A DNA stretch of 64,000 bases from Micromonospora sp. WMMD980 (GTDB taxonomy: Bacteria > Actinomycetota > Actinomycetes > Mycobacteriales > Micromonosporaceae): positions 1,054,001 to 1,118,000 of the forward strand of contig NZ_JARUBE010000003.1 of NCBI RefSeq assembly GCF_029626035.1. The letters run 5' to 3'. A program made the translations under genes and the position numbers. Positions within the stretch are counted from its first letter, which is position 1. The number at the start of each line of letters is the position of its first letter. Under the pieces are notes generated by a model. The model was not told the origin of the DNA, searched no databases, and saw only the letters and a program-made list of their open reading frames with translations. This document shows positions 25,913-34,254 of this stretch, in pieces.

Positions 25913-26557
25913 GTGCGTCACCTGCTGGCGTCGGGTGTCCTGGGCGTAGCGCTGGTCGCGACGGCACTGCCCGCGCAGGCCGCCACCGCGTCGGTCGTGA
26001 CGTTCAAGGCCGGCCACCTCGACGTCGTCGACGTCGCCTACGAGGACGGCTCGCTGGAGATCGGCGTCCACGACGAGGACAACGACGTCGAGTACGGCGC
26101 CGACGAGGTCAAGTTGGTCGTCAAGCGCCAGGCCAAGGTCACCGTTCCCGCCGACCCCGCCTTCGCGTTCCTCGGCACGCCGGGCGTCTCCAAGGTCTGG
26201 ATCCTGCCGGAGATCCAGAACGAGAATCTGATCTGGCCGGGCATCGCCGCCGAGGAGATCGAGGCCGGCGTCTTCACCGGCGATTCGCTGACGCTCTCCG
26301 TCCGGTCGGTCACCGGCCCGGGCCAGCTCGCCATCTACACCGAGAACGCCGTGGGCCAGCCGAGCATCCTGGCCGACAGCGGCGACGGCCTCCCCGACGC
26401 CCTGCCCCTGGCCGCAGGGGACCACACGCACGCCAACTGGGCGTTCGACAAGGCCGGCACCTACTGTGTGACCGTCCGGGCCACCGGCACCCTGTCCGCC
26501 ACCGGCCAGCAGGTCACCTCCGCACCCGCCACGCTGCGTTTCGTCGTGAAGGCGTGA
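25913..26557 (+). CDS. Secreted single choice-of-anchor M domain protein
   Basis: 214 residues from GTG 25913, the only start codon in frame between the upstream stop and the signal peptide. Signal peptide to AQAAT, then one domain with AGHLDVVDVAYEDG, FAFLGTPGVSKVWILPE, LIWPGIAAEE and HTHANWAFDKAG. No anchor or LPxTG follows, so it should be released. The Zur-like site at 25836 lies directly upstream. Paired with a same-length paralogue. Confidence 0.9.
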   Translation: MRHLLASGVLGVALVATALPAQAATASVVTFKAGHLDVVDVAYEDGSLEIGVHDEDNDVEYGADEVKLVVKRQAKVTVPADPAFAFLGTPGVSKVWILPEIQNENLIWPGIAAEEIEAGVFTGDSLTLSVRSVTGPGQLAIYTENAVGQPSILADSGDGLPDALPLAAGDHTHANWAFDKAGTYCVTVRATGTLSATGQQVTSAPATLRFVVKA

Positions 26558-26562
26558 GCACG

Positions 26563-27207
26563 ATGCGCATCCGCAACCGTCTTCTCGGCGGTCTGGTCCT
26601 GACCGCCGCACTGCTCGCCGGCACCACCACGCCCGTCGCCGCCGCGCCGCTCGTGCTCACCAGCGGCCACGTCGACGTCATCGACGTCGACTACGCCGCC
26701 GGCGCGCTAACCGTCAACGTCCTGGACGGCGCCGGCCCCACCGACGTCGAGCGCAGCCCCGCCGACGTGCTCTTCCGCGTGCCGAACACGGCCAAGGTCG
26801 GCGTGCCCGGCGGATCGGCCTGGGCCTTCCTCGGCACCGGCGGCCAGGCCTGGGTGCTGCCGCAGTCCAACACGGCCGGGCTGCTCTGGGCCGGCTGGAA
26901 CACCACCGAGGTGCCCACCGGCGTCTTCCAGAACAACCGCGTCACCTTCAAGCTCACCGGTGTGTCCGGGCCGGCGGGCTTCAGCATCTACACCGTCTCC
27001 GGTGGCGCCCCGAGCGTGCTGTTCGACAGCGGCAACGGGCTGCTGGACAGCCTGAACGTCAGCCGCAACGCCCACGCGCACGCCAACTGGGGCTTCGACG
27101 CCGCTGGCACCTATGCCGTCACCTTCGAGGTGACCGGCAAGCTCGCCGCCACCGGCAGCACCGTCACCTCGGGACCGAAGACGTTCACGTTCGAGGTGCT
27201 GCCCTGA
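26563..27207 (+). CDS. Secreted single choice-of-anchor M domain protein (tandem paralogue)
   Basis: 214 residues from ATG 26563, the same length as its neighbour; GTG 26554, overlapping the previous stop, is an alternative. Signal peptide to VAAAP, then GHVDVIDVDYAAG, WAFLGTGGQAWVLPQ, LLWAGWNTTE and AHAHANWGFDAAG. No membrane anchor. Similarity to the 25913 protein indicates a tandem duplication; both are probably on one Zur-controlled transcript that ends at the strong hairpin at 27277-27316. Confidence 0.9.
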   Translation: MRIRNRLLGGLVLTAALLAGTTTPVAAAPLVLTSGHVDVIDVDYAAGALTVNVLDGAGPTDVERSPADVLFRVPNTAKVGVPGGSAWAFLGTGGQAWVLPQSNTAGLLWAGWNTTEVPTGVFQNNRVTFKLTGVSGPAGFSIYTVSGGAPSVLFDSGNGLLDSLNVSRNAHAHANWGFDAAGTYAVTFEVTGKLAATGSTVTSGPKTFTFEVLP

Positions 27208-27227
27208 TCGACGTGGCTGATGTCTGT

Positions 27228-27271
27228 CACTGTTCGGCAGTTTCCTGCGGTAGAGGCGCCACCGAACAGTG
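27228..27271. repeat. Inverted repeat CACTGTTCGG / CCGAACAGTG
   Basis: Perfect 10-bp arms (27228-27237 and 27262-27271) around a 24-base loop, just after the stop at 27207. The right arm belongs to the 12-mer CCACCGAACAGT, which recurs exactly at 9869-9880 near the other end of the zinc island. Confidence 0.6.
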
Positions 27272-27276
27272 ATCCC

Positions 27277-27316
27277 GGCCGGCGCGGAGCCCCGCCCACC
27301 TGGCTCCGCGCCGGCC
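27277..27316. terminator. Strong bidirectional hairpin terminator
   Basis: GGCCGGCGCGGAGCC (27277-27291) pairs perfectly with GGCTCCGCGCCGGCC (27302-27316): a 15-bp stem with a 10-base loop between the end of the anchored-repeat genes and the convergent ArsR gene. No T-tract. Confidence 0.8.
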
Positions 27317-27378
27317 GCCGACGGGACTCGGCGCACCGCCGGGAGCGGCGTTCGGCGCGTGCGGGCGCCTCGCCGTCG

Positions 27379-27738
27379 TCAGGGGCAGAACCTCAGGACC
27401 TCCAGCACGAGAGCGACGGCCGGTACGCCGGTGAGTCCGTAGTACATGCGGCCGCCGCCGCGGTATCGGCGCACCAGATGGGCGTTGCGGAGCAGCCGCA
27501 ACTGGTGTGACACGTTGGGCATGGGAACCTCCAACGTGGCGCTCAGCTCCGTGACGCAGGCATCGCCCTCCGTGAGGCGCCTCAGGATCCGAAGGCGTGT
27601 CGGGTGGGCGATGGCGCGCAGGAGGTCACTGATCTCCTCAACGCTGCCGGATCCGGGGGTCACGACACCGCCGGAACGGGGTGGCGCGGGACTCTGCGCA
27701 TGCTCGACCGCTCCTTGCGCTCCTGGAAGTGAGCGCAA
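27379..27738 (-). CDS. ArsR/SmtB-family transcriptional regulator
   Basis: Up to 119 residues from TTG 27738; GTG 27663 (VTPGSGSVEEISDLL) would give a more typical ~94 residues. LLRAIAHPTRLRILRRL, CVTELSATLEVPMPNVSHQLRLLRNAHLV and GRMYYGL form the winged helix. The helix-3 metal motif (ELCVCDL type) is only partly present (DACVTEL), and a Cys lies at the very end (RFCP). Metal or thiol sensing is possible but not clear. It is convergent with the zinc island. Confidence 0.88.
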   Translation of the reverse strand: MRSLPGAQGAVEHAQSPAPPRSGGVVTPGSGSVEEISDLLRAIAHPTRLRILRRLTEGDACVTELSATLEVPMPNVSHQLRLLRNAHLVRRYRGGGRMYYGLTGVPAVALVLEVLRFCP

Positions 27739-27807
27739 CGGTAGTCATGTGCAATAGCGTCGTCTAGCTGTCAGATGTTGATATCAGCACTCGTGCAACC
27801 GTCGCGG

Positions 27808-28530
27808 CTACTCGTACGGCTCGGCGGGCGCGGGGATCTTCTCCCAGGTCTCCACCTGGAAGTAGGGGAGGTCGGCGTCGTTGACGGGGTCCTTGGCGGT
27901 GTGCGGGATCCACCGGCCGGTGGAGCGTACCCAGGTGTTCGCCGGGCCTTCGGGAACGTCGCCGCGCAGGCCGACCTTGACGGGGATGCCGTCGGCGGCG
28001 CAGCAGGACAGCATGATGCGGGCGAGCATCGGTTCGCCGTCTGGGCCGGGGGCGAGGAAGCCGGTGAGCTGGATGCGTCGGCCCTGCAACGTGCGGCCGT
28101 GGTCGTAGACGGCGCGGTAGCCGTACTCGAGGAGGGTCAGTTCGGTCGGGTCGCCGGGTGGCAGGGGTGGGTAGGCGACGTCCCGGTTGTCGGTGAGGGC
28201 GGAGCCGGCGCGGGCCGCGGTGTCGGCGCCGAGCGCCGGCGGGACGACGAAGAGCAGGGCGAGCGCGGGGAGCAGCAGCAACCAGCCGACGGCGGGACCG
28301 GAACGGCCGTGGTCGTGTCCGTCGTCGTCCGGCTGGTCCTCGGGCCGGTTGAGGTGGCGTAGCTCCTGCACGAGCGCCACCAGCGCGGTGATGACCAGCA
28401 GCAGGCCGGCGGCGATGAGGAACGGGCGCAGTCCCTGTTTGACGTAGCGCAGGTAGAGGTCGGTGAGGCTGGCGCGCAGGATCGCGCCGCCGAGGAAGAC
28501 CAGCACCACCGCCTGTGTTCCGCGACTCAC
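27808..28530 (-). CDS. TIGR03943 (DUF1980, YcgQ-like) membrane protein
   Basis: 240 residues from GTG 28530, overlapping the permease stop. Two N-terminal helices separated by a His/Asp-rich stretch (DDDGHDHGRSG), then a soluble domain with VQLTGF-type sequence (RRIQLTGFLAPGP) and IMLSCCAADG, the family's conserved CC motif. TIGR03943 proteins are always paired with a COG0701 permease, here the upstream gene. Function is unproven; involvement in thiol or metal handling is speculation. Confidence 0.88.
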   Translation of the reverse strand: MSRGTQAVVLVFLGGAILRASLTDLYLRYVKQGLRPFLIAAGLLLVITALVALVQELRHLNRPEDQPDDDGHDHGRSGPAVGWLLLLPALALLFVVPPALGADTAARAGSALTDNRDVAYPPLPPGDPTELTLLEYGYRAVYDHGRTLQGRRIQLTGFLAPGPDGEPMLARIMLSCCAADGIPVKVGLRGDVPEGPANTWVRSTGRWIPHTAKDPVNDADLPYFQVETWEKIPAPAEPYE

Positions 28531-29453
28531 CAGATCACCGTCCCGAGTCCGGCCGCGACGAGCACGGCGAGGGCGAAGGTGGCCGGGGCGAACCGGACGG
28601 CGAACCGCCGGCCGAAGATGCCGGCCTGCATGGATATCAGCTTGAGGTCGACCATCGGACCGACCACGAGGAAGGCCAGTCGGGCGGTCAGGGAGAACTG
28701 GGACAGCGAGGCGGCGACGAACGCGTCGGCCTCGGAGCAGATGGACAGCAGCACCGCCAAAGTGGCGAGGGCGAGGACCGACAGCACCGGCCGGGCCGCG
28801 AGGTCGTGCAGGAACTGTTGAGGTACGACTACGTTGATCGTCGCCGCGGCCATTGCCCCGACGACGAGGAACCCGCCGGCGTGGATGACGTCGTGTCGGC
28901 AGGCGGTCCAGAACGCGGCCATCCGGGGCAGCCCGTCGAGGTGGGCGCGGTGCGGCAGGCGGATCCAGTCGGTGCGGCCCAGTCGCAGCCACATCCAGCC
29001 CATCAGCAGGGCGACCAGGAGGCTGGCGCCGCCGCGGGCGGCGACCATCTCCGGGTTGCGCGGGAATGCGACGGCGGTGGCGGTGAGCACGATCGGGTTG
29101 ATCGCCGGCGCGGCGAGCAGGAACGCCAGCGCCGCGGCGGGGGTGACGCCGCGGCGGATCAGCGACCCGGCGATCGGCACCGACCCGCATTCGCAGCCCG
29201 GCAGCACCACTCCGGCCATGCCGGCCACCGGCACCGCGAGCGCGGGGTGACGGGGCAGGGCCCGCGCCCAGAAGGAGCGGGGCACGAACACCGCGATGAC
29301 GGCGGAGAGCACCACGCCGAAGACGAGGAACGGCGCCGCCTGCACCATCACCGACACGAAGACGGTCAGCCAGGTCTGCAAGCGCGGATCGGTGACCAGC
29401 GTCCCGATCTGCCGGTGCAGCACGCCGACGAGGATGAGCAGGAAGCACAGCAC
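28527..29453 (-). CDS. COG0701 (DUF318) permease
   Basis: About 308 residues from GTG 29453, 8-9 membrane helices. GVVLPGCECGSVPIAGSLIRRG and LAAPAINPIVL are the family's hallmark repeats, and SICSEADAFVAASL is the second half-motif. No start codon lies in frame for a long way upstream of GTG 29453, and the preceding in-frame residues (TAPAAEPAAPDRERW) look like a normal N-terminus without a Met, so a frameshift or odd start is possible. Pairs with the TIGR03943 protein. Confidence 0.85.
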   Translation of the reverse strand: MLCFLLILVGVLHRQIGTLVTDPRLQTWLTVFVSVMVQAAPFLVFGVVLSAVIAVFVPRSFWARALPRHPALAVPVAGMAGVVLPGCECGSVPIAGSLIRRGVTPAAALAFLLAAPAINPIVLTATAVAFPRNPEMVAARGGASLLVALLMGWMWLRLGRTDWIRLPHRAHLDGLPRMAAFWTACRHDVIHAGGFLVVGAMAAATINVVVPQQFLHDLAARPVLSVLALATLAVLLSICSEADAFVAASLSQFSLTARLAFLVVGPMVDLKLISMQAGIFGRRFAVRFAPATFALAVLVAAGLGTVIW

Positions 29454-31036
29454 CTCGGTCGAGCCGACCCACCGCTCGCGGTCGGGCGCCGCCGGTTCGG
29501 CAGCCGGCGCGGTGGGAGCAGGTTCGCCTTGGCGACCAGCGGCTCGCCGGCCAGCAGTGCGCGCAGCTCCGGCGGGTCGTCCAGTTCGGCGGCGACCGTC
29601 GCGACCACCTCGCGCACCTCCCGCCACAGGGCCGGCTCGATGCCGGGCCGGGCGTCGGCGAGTGCGCCGCAGATCCCGGCGAGGTGGTTGACGAACAGAC
29701 AGTAGACGACCCGTCGCCGGGCGTCCTTCGGGCCGTATCCCACCTGTCGGGGCAGGCCCTGCGGCCAGTCGGTCCAGCGGCTGGTGTCGAGCTTCACCCC
29801 TTCCAGGTCGCGCAGCAGCATCCGCGCCGGACGGCCGTCGGGGTCGCGCACGACGACCACGTTCTGCAGGTGCGGCTCGTGCACCACTCCGTGCCGCAAC
29901 CAGGCGCGCAGCACGGCCGGCGCCAGCAACGCGACGTAGCGCCGCCACCAGTCGACCGGGTCGGACACCGGCAGCGGTGCGGCGGCCAGCGCCGCCGCCA
30001 GCACCGGCGTGTCACCGGGGCGCAGGTGGGCGCGCAGCCCGGTGCGCAGGATCGTCCCGTACGCCTCGTCCGCGCCGGGCAGGTCGACGGTCCGGTAGGC
30101 GGGCTCGGCCAGCAGAGCCACGCCGTCGGGCAGCGGCACGTCAGCGAGCAGCCCGGTCAACGCGACCGCGCCGGTCAGCTCGTACCGGGCGTTCTTACGC
30201 AGGCAGTTGGTGATGCGCACGTGCAGGCTGGTCTTGACGAACAGGTCGGCGTCGGGGGAGTAGAGCGTGCGGACGCTCGCGGTCGGCCGCACCGGCGCTC
30301 CGGCCAGGCCGAGCCGCCGCACCGCGGGATGCGCCGGCGGCATCAGCGTCAGCTGCCACGGGTGCACCGGCAGCGCCCGGTGCCCGACCGGAGGGCGTGG
30401 CGGGTCCAGGGCGGCCAGCAGCTCCTCGACCGGACCGGACTCGGCCACCAGGTCGTCCGGCACGGCGAGCCAGTGCAGCCGGAACGCGGCGCGCAATTCC
30501 GGCGCGTACGCCCGCCATCCGTCCGGGTCGCCGCTGCGCCACTTCGGGGCGGGGTGGTGCGGATGACCGAGCACGAGCGACTGCTCGGAGGCCACGTACG
30601 CGTCGACCGCCGGGTCCCCGGTCGGCGTGGGGTCGGTGTCCGGCTGCCCGGCCAGCAGCTGGGCGGTCACCTCCCGGCTCGCCCGCACCTGCCCGACGAA
30701 CTCGGAGTTGTTCCGGCCGGTGCGCACGGCCAGCTCCGCCGCCACCAGAACGGCCAGTTGATCCGCGTCCACCTCTGCCCACCGGCCGCCGTCCGGGCGG
30801 GCGCGCACCGGCCCGTGGTAGCGGTGCGCGCCGACCGGGGACAGCCGGGTCACCGCGCAGCGCAACGCCATCCCGGTGGCCGGCAGCCGGACCCGCACCT
30901 GGTCACCGGCCACGGTGGCCTCGCCGGCGGGAGCGGCGACCTCACGGACCAGGCAGCCGAACACGGCGTGCGCGGCGGCCAGATCCGCCGGGTGGGTGTG
31001 CCGCGCCGCCCGGGGGCGCAGACCGGCGCTCGTCAT
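29366..31036 (-). CDS. NIS siderophore synthetase (IucA/IucC family), second copy
   Basis: 556 residues; ATG 31036 overlaps the stop of the first synthetase. GHPHHPAPKWRSG is the ATP-binding motif, KTSLHVRITNCLRKN and VHEPHLQNVVVV carry further active-site residues, and the C-terminal FhuF-like half is present. These enzymes couple a carboxylate such as citrate to an amine or alcohol using ATP. After AKANLL the last ~55 residues are Arg/Pro-rich and look non-native; they overlap the permease gene by 88 bases, which again hints at a frameshift near 29520. Confidence 0.92.
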   Translation of the reverse strand: MTSAGLRPRAARHTHPADLAAAHAVFGCLVREVAAPAGEATVAGDQVRVRLPATGMALRCAVTRLSPVGAHRYHGPVRARPDGGRWAEVDADQLAVLVAAELAVRTGRNNSEFVGQVRASREVTAQLLAGQPDTDPTPTGDPAVDAYVASEQSLVLGHPHHPAPKWRSGDPDGWRAYAPELRAAFRLHWLAVPDDLVAESGPVEELLAALDPPRPPVGHRALPVHPWQLTLMPPAHPAVRRLGLAGAPVRPTASVRTLYSPDADLFVKTSLHVRITNCLRKNARYELTGAVALTGLLADVPLPDGVALLAEPAYRTVDLPGADEAYGTILRTGLRAHLRPGDTPVLAAALAAAPLPVSDPVDWWRRYVALLAPAVLRAWLRHGVVHEPHLQNVVVVRDPDGRPARMLLRDLEGVKLDTSRWTDWPQGLPRQVGYGPKDARRRVVYCLFVNHLAGICGALADARPGIEPALWREVREVVATVAAELDDPPELRALLAGEPLVAKANLLPPRRLPNRRRPTASGGSARPRCCASCSSSSACCTGRSGRWSPIRACRPG

Positions 31037-32658
31037 CGCGTCTCCCGCAGGTAGTTCGGGCCGGTGCGCCGGTAGTACTTGTTGACGTCGGCGCAGCCGA
31101 GGCGTTGCTTCGGCAGCAGGGTGCCGGCGGTGACCATCGCCTTGACCGGCAGCCGGTCGGCGCACAGCACCCTTTCGACGAACGCCCGCGCGGCCGGCCC
31201 GTCGCCCCACCGGTCCCGGGCGGCGACGAGTCGCGGAGTCAGCGCGGCGGCCGGCGTCGGCACCGGCACGCCGCGGGCCGCCAGCGCCAGCAGCGGCGCG
31301 GCGGCGGCCAGGTGCAGGGTGATGGTCACGAACACGTCGGCCAGTTCGCCGGGGTCGGCCGCCCACATCCGCGCGTCCCGCAGCGCCACCGCGTCGTGGT
31401 GGCGCGGGTCGAGGCGGGCGCCGTCGTCGTCCTTGTAGAGCAGGCCGATCGTCCCGTCCGGCGCGAGGAGCACGTGGATGTTCTGCGGGTGGGCCTCCAG
31501 CGCCACGCCGTACCGGAGCCACAGGCAGACGTGCCAGTCGAGCAGCAGGTCCAGATAGGAGTCGAGCACCGCGGCGGCCCGACCGCCGCTGACCCGCTCC
31601 AGCACCGTGCCGGCCTCCGGGTCGGGCGCGGCGAGGGCCGCCACCGGCACCACCCGCGATCCGGCCAGGTCTCGGGGGAATCGGCGGACCAGGAACGCCG
31701 GACCGTCGTCGCCGGTGTGCCCGAAGGTGCGCTCGTCGGCGTGCCGGATCCGGCCGGCGAAGGCCGGCTCGGCGGCGGCGATCCGGTCGAGCAGCCCGGC
31801 CACCGCCGCTCCGTCGGCCAACGAGTCCGGCCGCAGGCCGCGCCGGTTGCGGGCGCCCAGCGTCGCGGTGGGCAGCGGTAGCTTCAGGTGGGTGTACGGG
31901 TCGTCGGCGAGCGCCACCGTGCGCATGGACAGCGTCGGTCGCACGATCACCGCCGGTCGTTCGGTCAGCGGCGGCGCGTGCCGAGCCGCGGTGAGCGGAT
32001 GCACCGGCAGCAGCAGGTCGTCGGCCCGGTCCGCGGCCGGCCACCAGGCGGGCAACGCTCCGGTGAGCCGCACCGCCGCCCGGGGCACGGCCTGCCAGCG
32101 CAGCGCGAAACGGGGCGCGTGCTCCGGGGCGTACCGGAGCAGGTCGTCGTCGTCGAGGCCGTGCCGGCACCGGTCGGTCGGGTAGATCGGATGGCCGGCG
32201 TGCGCAGCGAGCACGTCGTCGAGCAGCGCCGCCGGCATGCCGACCGGCGTGGTCACCCGTTCGGCGGCCACCGCGCCGAAAACCGCCGGCCGGGCTCGGG
32301 CAGCGAGCCGGCGGGCCCGCAGATCGGCGTGGCACTCGGCGGTGAACGTCCGCCAGCCGGCCTCCGCCTCCGGGTCGTCGGCCGGGGCGAGCAGCGCGAG
32401 CAGGCCGTCGAGCCTGTCCACCAGGCGGTCCGGGTCCGGGCCGTCCGGGTCGCGCACCCGCACGCTCGGTCGCGCGCAGCGCAGGGCCGCCTGGAACCCG
32501 TCGGCGCGGACCGGGATGCGCAACAGCCCACCGGCGTGCGGCACCTCCCACCGGTCGGAGCCGACGAGCCGGCCGCGCCGGAGCAGGCCGAGGTGGTCCT
32601 CGCGCAGGAGGGCGTCGAGCACCCGGCGGAAGACCTGCCGTTCGCTGTCGTCGGTCAT
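31033..32658 (-). CDS. NIS siderophore synthetase (IucA/IucC family), first copy
   Basis: 541 residues; ATG 32658 shares a base with the ATP-grasp stop. HPIYPTDRCRHG, LKLPLPTATLGARNRRGL, LEAHPQNIHVLL and LLYKDDDGARLDPR are the conserved synthetase motifs. Sequence detail differs from the second copy (TATLGARNRR versus VRITNCLRKN), so the two likely perform successive, different condensations. C-terminal KAMVTAGTLLPKQRLG is normal. Confidence 0.93.
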   Translation of the reverse strand: MTDDSERQVFRRVLDALLREDHLGLLRRGRLVGSDRWEVPHAGGLLRIPVRADGFQAALRCARPSVRVRDPDGPDPDRLVDRLDGLLALLAPADDPEAEAGWRTFTAECHADLRARRLAARARPAVFGAVAAERVTTPVGMPAALLDDVLAAHAGHPIYPTDRCRHGLDDDDLLRYAPEHAPRFALRWQAVPRAAVRLTGALPAWWPAADRADDLLLPVHPLTAARHAPPLTERPAVIVRPTLSMRTVALADDPYTHLKLPLPTATLGARNRRGLRPDSLADGAAVAGLLDRIAAAEPAFAGRIRHADERTFGHTGDDGPAFLVRRFPRDLAGSRVVPVAALAAPDPEAGTVLERVSGGRAAAVLDSYLDLLLDWHVCLWLRYGVALEAHPQNIHVLLAPDGTIGLLYKDDDGARLDPRHHDAVALRDARMWAADPGELADVFVTITLHLAAAAPLLALAARGVPVPTPAAALTPRLVAARDRWGDGPAARAFVERVLCADRLPVKAMVTAGTLLPKQRLGCADVNKYYRRTGPNYLRETR

Positions 32659-33830
32659 CAGGTGATCGTCCAGCGCAGCTCGTTCCGGAACGCGGTCAGC
32701 GCGGCCCGCACGGCGTCGGGGTCGGGTCCGATGCCGTGCAACACGGCCAGGTAGTCGCGGTTGGTGCCGGTGTGCTCCGCGACCCGGCCCACCTCACGCA
32801 GCGGCCGGCAGGACAGTCGGACGCCGTCGCGGATCGTGTCCACCGACCCGGGCGCCGCCGCGAGGCGGCCGGACCGGTCGGCGCAGACGTACTCGACCCG
32901 GGCGTGCCGGTCGAGCGCTACCGGGTCGGGCACGTCCATCGCGGCCAGCGGCTCGCCGAGGTGCAACCGGATCACGTGGGCGAACAGCGGCACCCCGAGC
33001 AGATCGGCGAGGAACAGGTCCATCCGGTCACCGATCAGCCGGTCGTTCACCTCGATCAGCCGAACCCGGTCGCCGCCCACCACATACTCGGTGTGGCAGG
33101 CGCCGAAGCCGACGCCGAGCGCCCCGAGCAGCGCGCGGAGCCGCGTGTCGTGGGCGGGCGACGGAGGTGACCAGCCGAGGCTCGTCTCGGTGAAGGTGGG
33201 CGGCGGACCGAGGCCGGTCCGCCACCCGCCGAGCACCGCCAGCGACACGCCGTCGCCCAGGGTGTCGTAGGTGCGCAGCTCGCCGGCCAGGTACTCCTCG
33301 ACCACCAGGGCCACATCCGCCCGCCGCCGCCGGATCGTGACGACCCGGGCCGCCAGCTCGCGCCGGTCGGCCACCAGGTACACGTCCTCGCTGGCCACGC
33401 CGTCGCGCGGCTTGACCACGGCGGGGAAGAGGTCGTCCGGCACAGTGGGTGCGGCATTCGGTTCGACGGTGACCACGCGGACCGGATCGAGGCCGACGGC
33501 GGCGAGCGCGCGGCGCATCGCCGCCTTGTCCTTGCAGCGGCGGGCCGCCTCCGGATCCTTACCCGGCAGACCGAGCTTGCCGGCCGCGACGGCGGTCGCC
33601 TCCTGGAGGTGGTCGCTGTTGGACAGCAGCGCGGCAGGCGGCTCGGCCGCCGTGGCCGCGACGACCGCCGCCGCGTCGCGGACCGCGCAGTGCCGCACCG
33701 GAACGCCGGACGGCCACTCGCCGGGGCGGTCGGTCAGCACCGTGATCGGCAGGCCGAGCGCGTCCGCCGCCGGAAGAAAACCTTCCACGACGGCGTCGGT
33801 AGGGTTCAGCGCGGTCAGGTAGAGCCGCAT
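32658..33830 (-). CDS. ATP-grasp ligase of the siderophore operon
   Basis: 390 residues; ATG 33830 follows GAGGAGGCGG. ATP-grasp signs: KLGLPGKDPEAARRCKDKAAMRRAL, FPAVVKPRDGVASEDVYLV, ALVVEEYLAGEL and LIEVNDRLIGDRMDLFLADLLG (Mg-binding Glu/Asn). The family forms amide bonds through acyl phosphates. First gene of the operon and directly behind the iron box, so it probably makes or joins a building block of the siderophore. No decarboxylase, hydroxylase or aminotransferase is adjacent. Confidence 0.9.
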   Translation of the reverse strand: MRLYLTALNPTDAVVEGFLPAADALGLPITVLTDRPGEWPSGVPVRHCAVRDAAAVVAATAAEPPAALLSNSDHLQEATAVAAGKLGLPGKDPEAARRCKDKAAMRRALAAVGLDPVRVVTVEPNAAPTVPDDLFPAVVKPRDGVASEDVYLVADRRELAARVVTIRRRRADVALVVEEYLAGELRTYDTLGDGVSLAVLGGWRTGLGPPPTFTETSLGWSPPSPAHDTRLRALLGALGVGFGACHTEYVVGGDRVRLIEVNDRLIGDRMDLFLADLLGVPLFAHVIRLHLGEPLAAMDVPDPVALDRHARVEYVCADRSGRLAAAPGSVDTIRDGVRLSCRPLREVGRVAEHTGTNRDYLAVLHGIGPDPDAVRAALTAFRNELRWTIT

Positions 33831-33851
33831 CCCGCCTCCTCGACTCAACAT

Positions 33852-33870
33852 TTAGGGTAGCCTATCCTAA
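33852..33870. promoter_or_regulatory. Iron box (DmdR/IdeR/DtxR type) of the siderophore operon
   Basis: TTAGGGTAGCCTATCCTAA, a near-perfect 19-bp match to the DtxR-family consensus TTAGGTTAGGCTAACCTAA. It is 22 bases upstream of ATG 33830. Repression by the iron-loaded regulator is expected. Confidence 0.92.
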
Positions 33871-34254
33871 ATGCCGGGCTCATCCGGTTCATCGGCAGCG
33901 TGTCGCGTCGTCACGCGACGGTCCGATCACGGCACGCGCGAACCGATCGCCGCGCTGCCCCCTCGCAGACGCGCGCTTGCGCGGGGGGACTGCCGTCGTT
34001 CCTCGCGACGATGTCGTCGATTGTCCCGCGGCGACGGTTGTGGTGCGTACCGGCGACGGCCATCATTTCGCACCCGAGCCTCCAGTGCCGTGCGGACCGC
34101 GGCAGCCACCCGCGCGGCTGCCGCAACCACCGGGCGCGCGAGGCTCAGTGCGGCCGTCCGGTAACCGGTGCTGCCGCCGCTCGGCAGAGGTCGCCCTCCG
34201 GCGCGACCCGGTGGGGAACGCCTCCGGCGGACGCGCGAGGCGATTCCGGGTTGG
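33871..34254. other. Intergenic stretch with no supported gene
   Basis: 384 bases between the iron box and the MATE gene stop. The short open frames here lack ribosome sites and recognisable sequence. No RNA gene or clear terminator seen. Confidence 0.6.
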
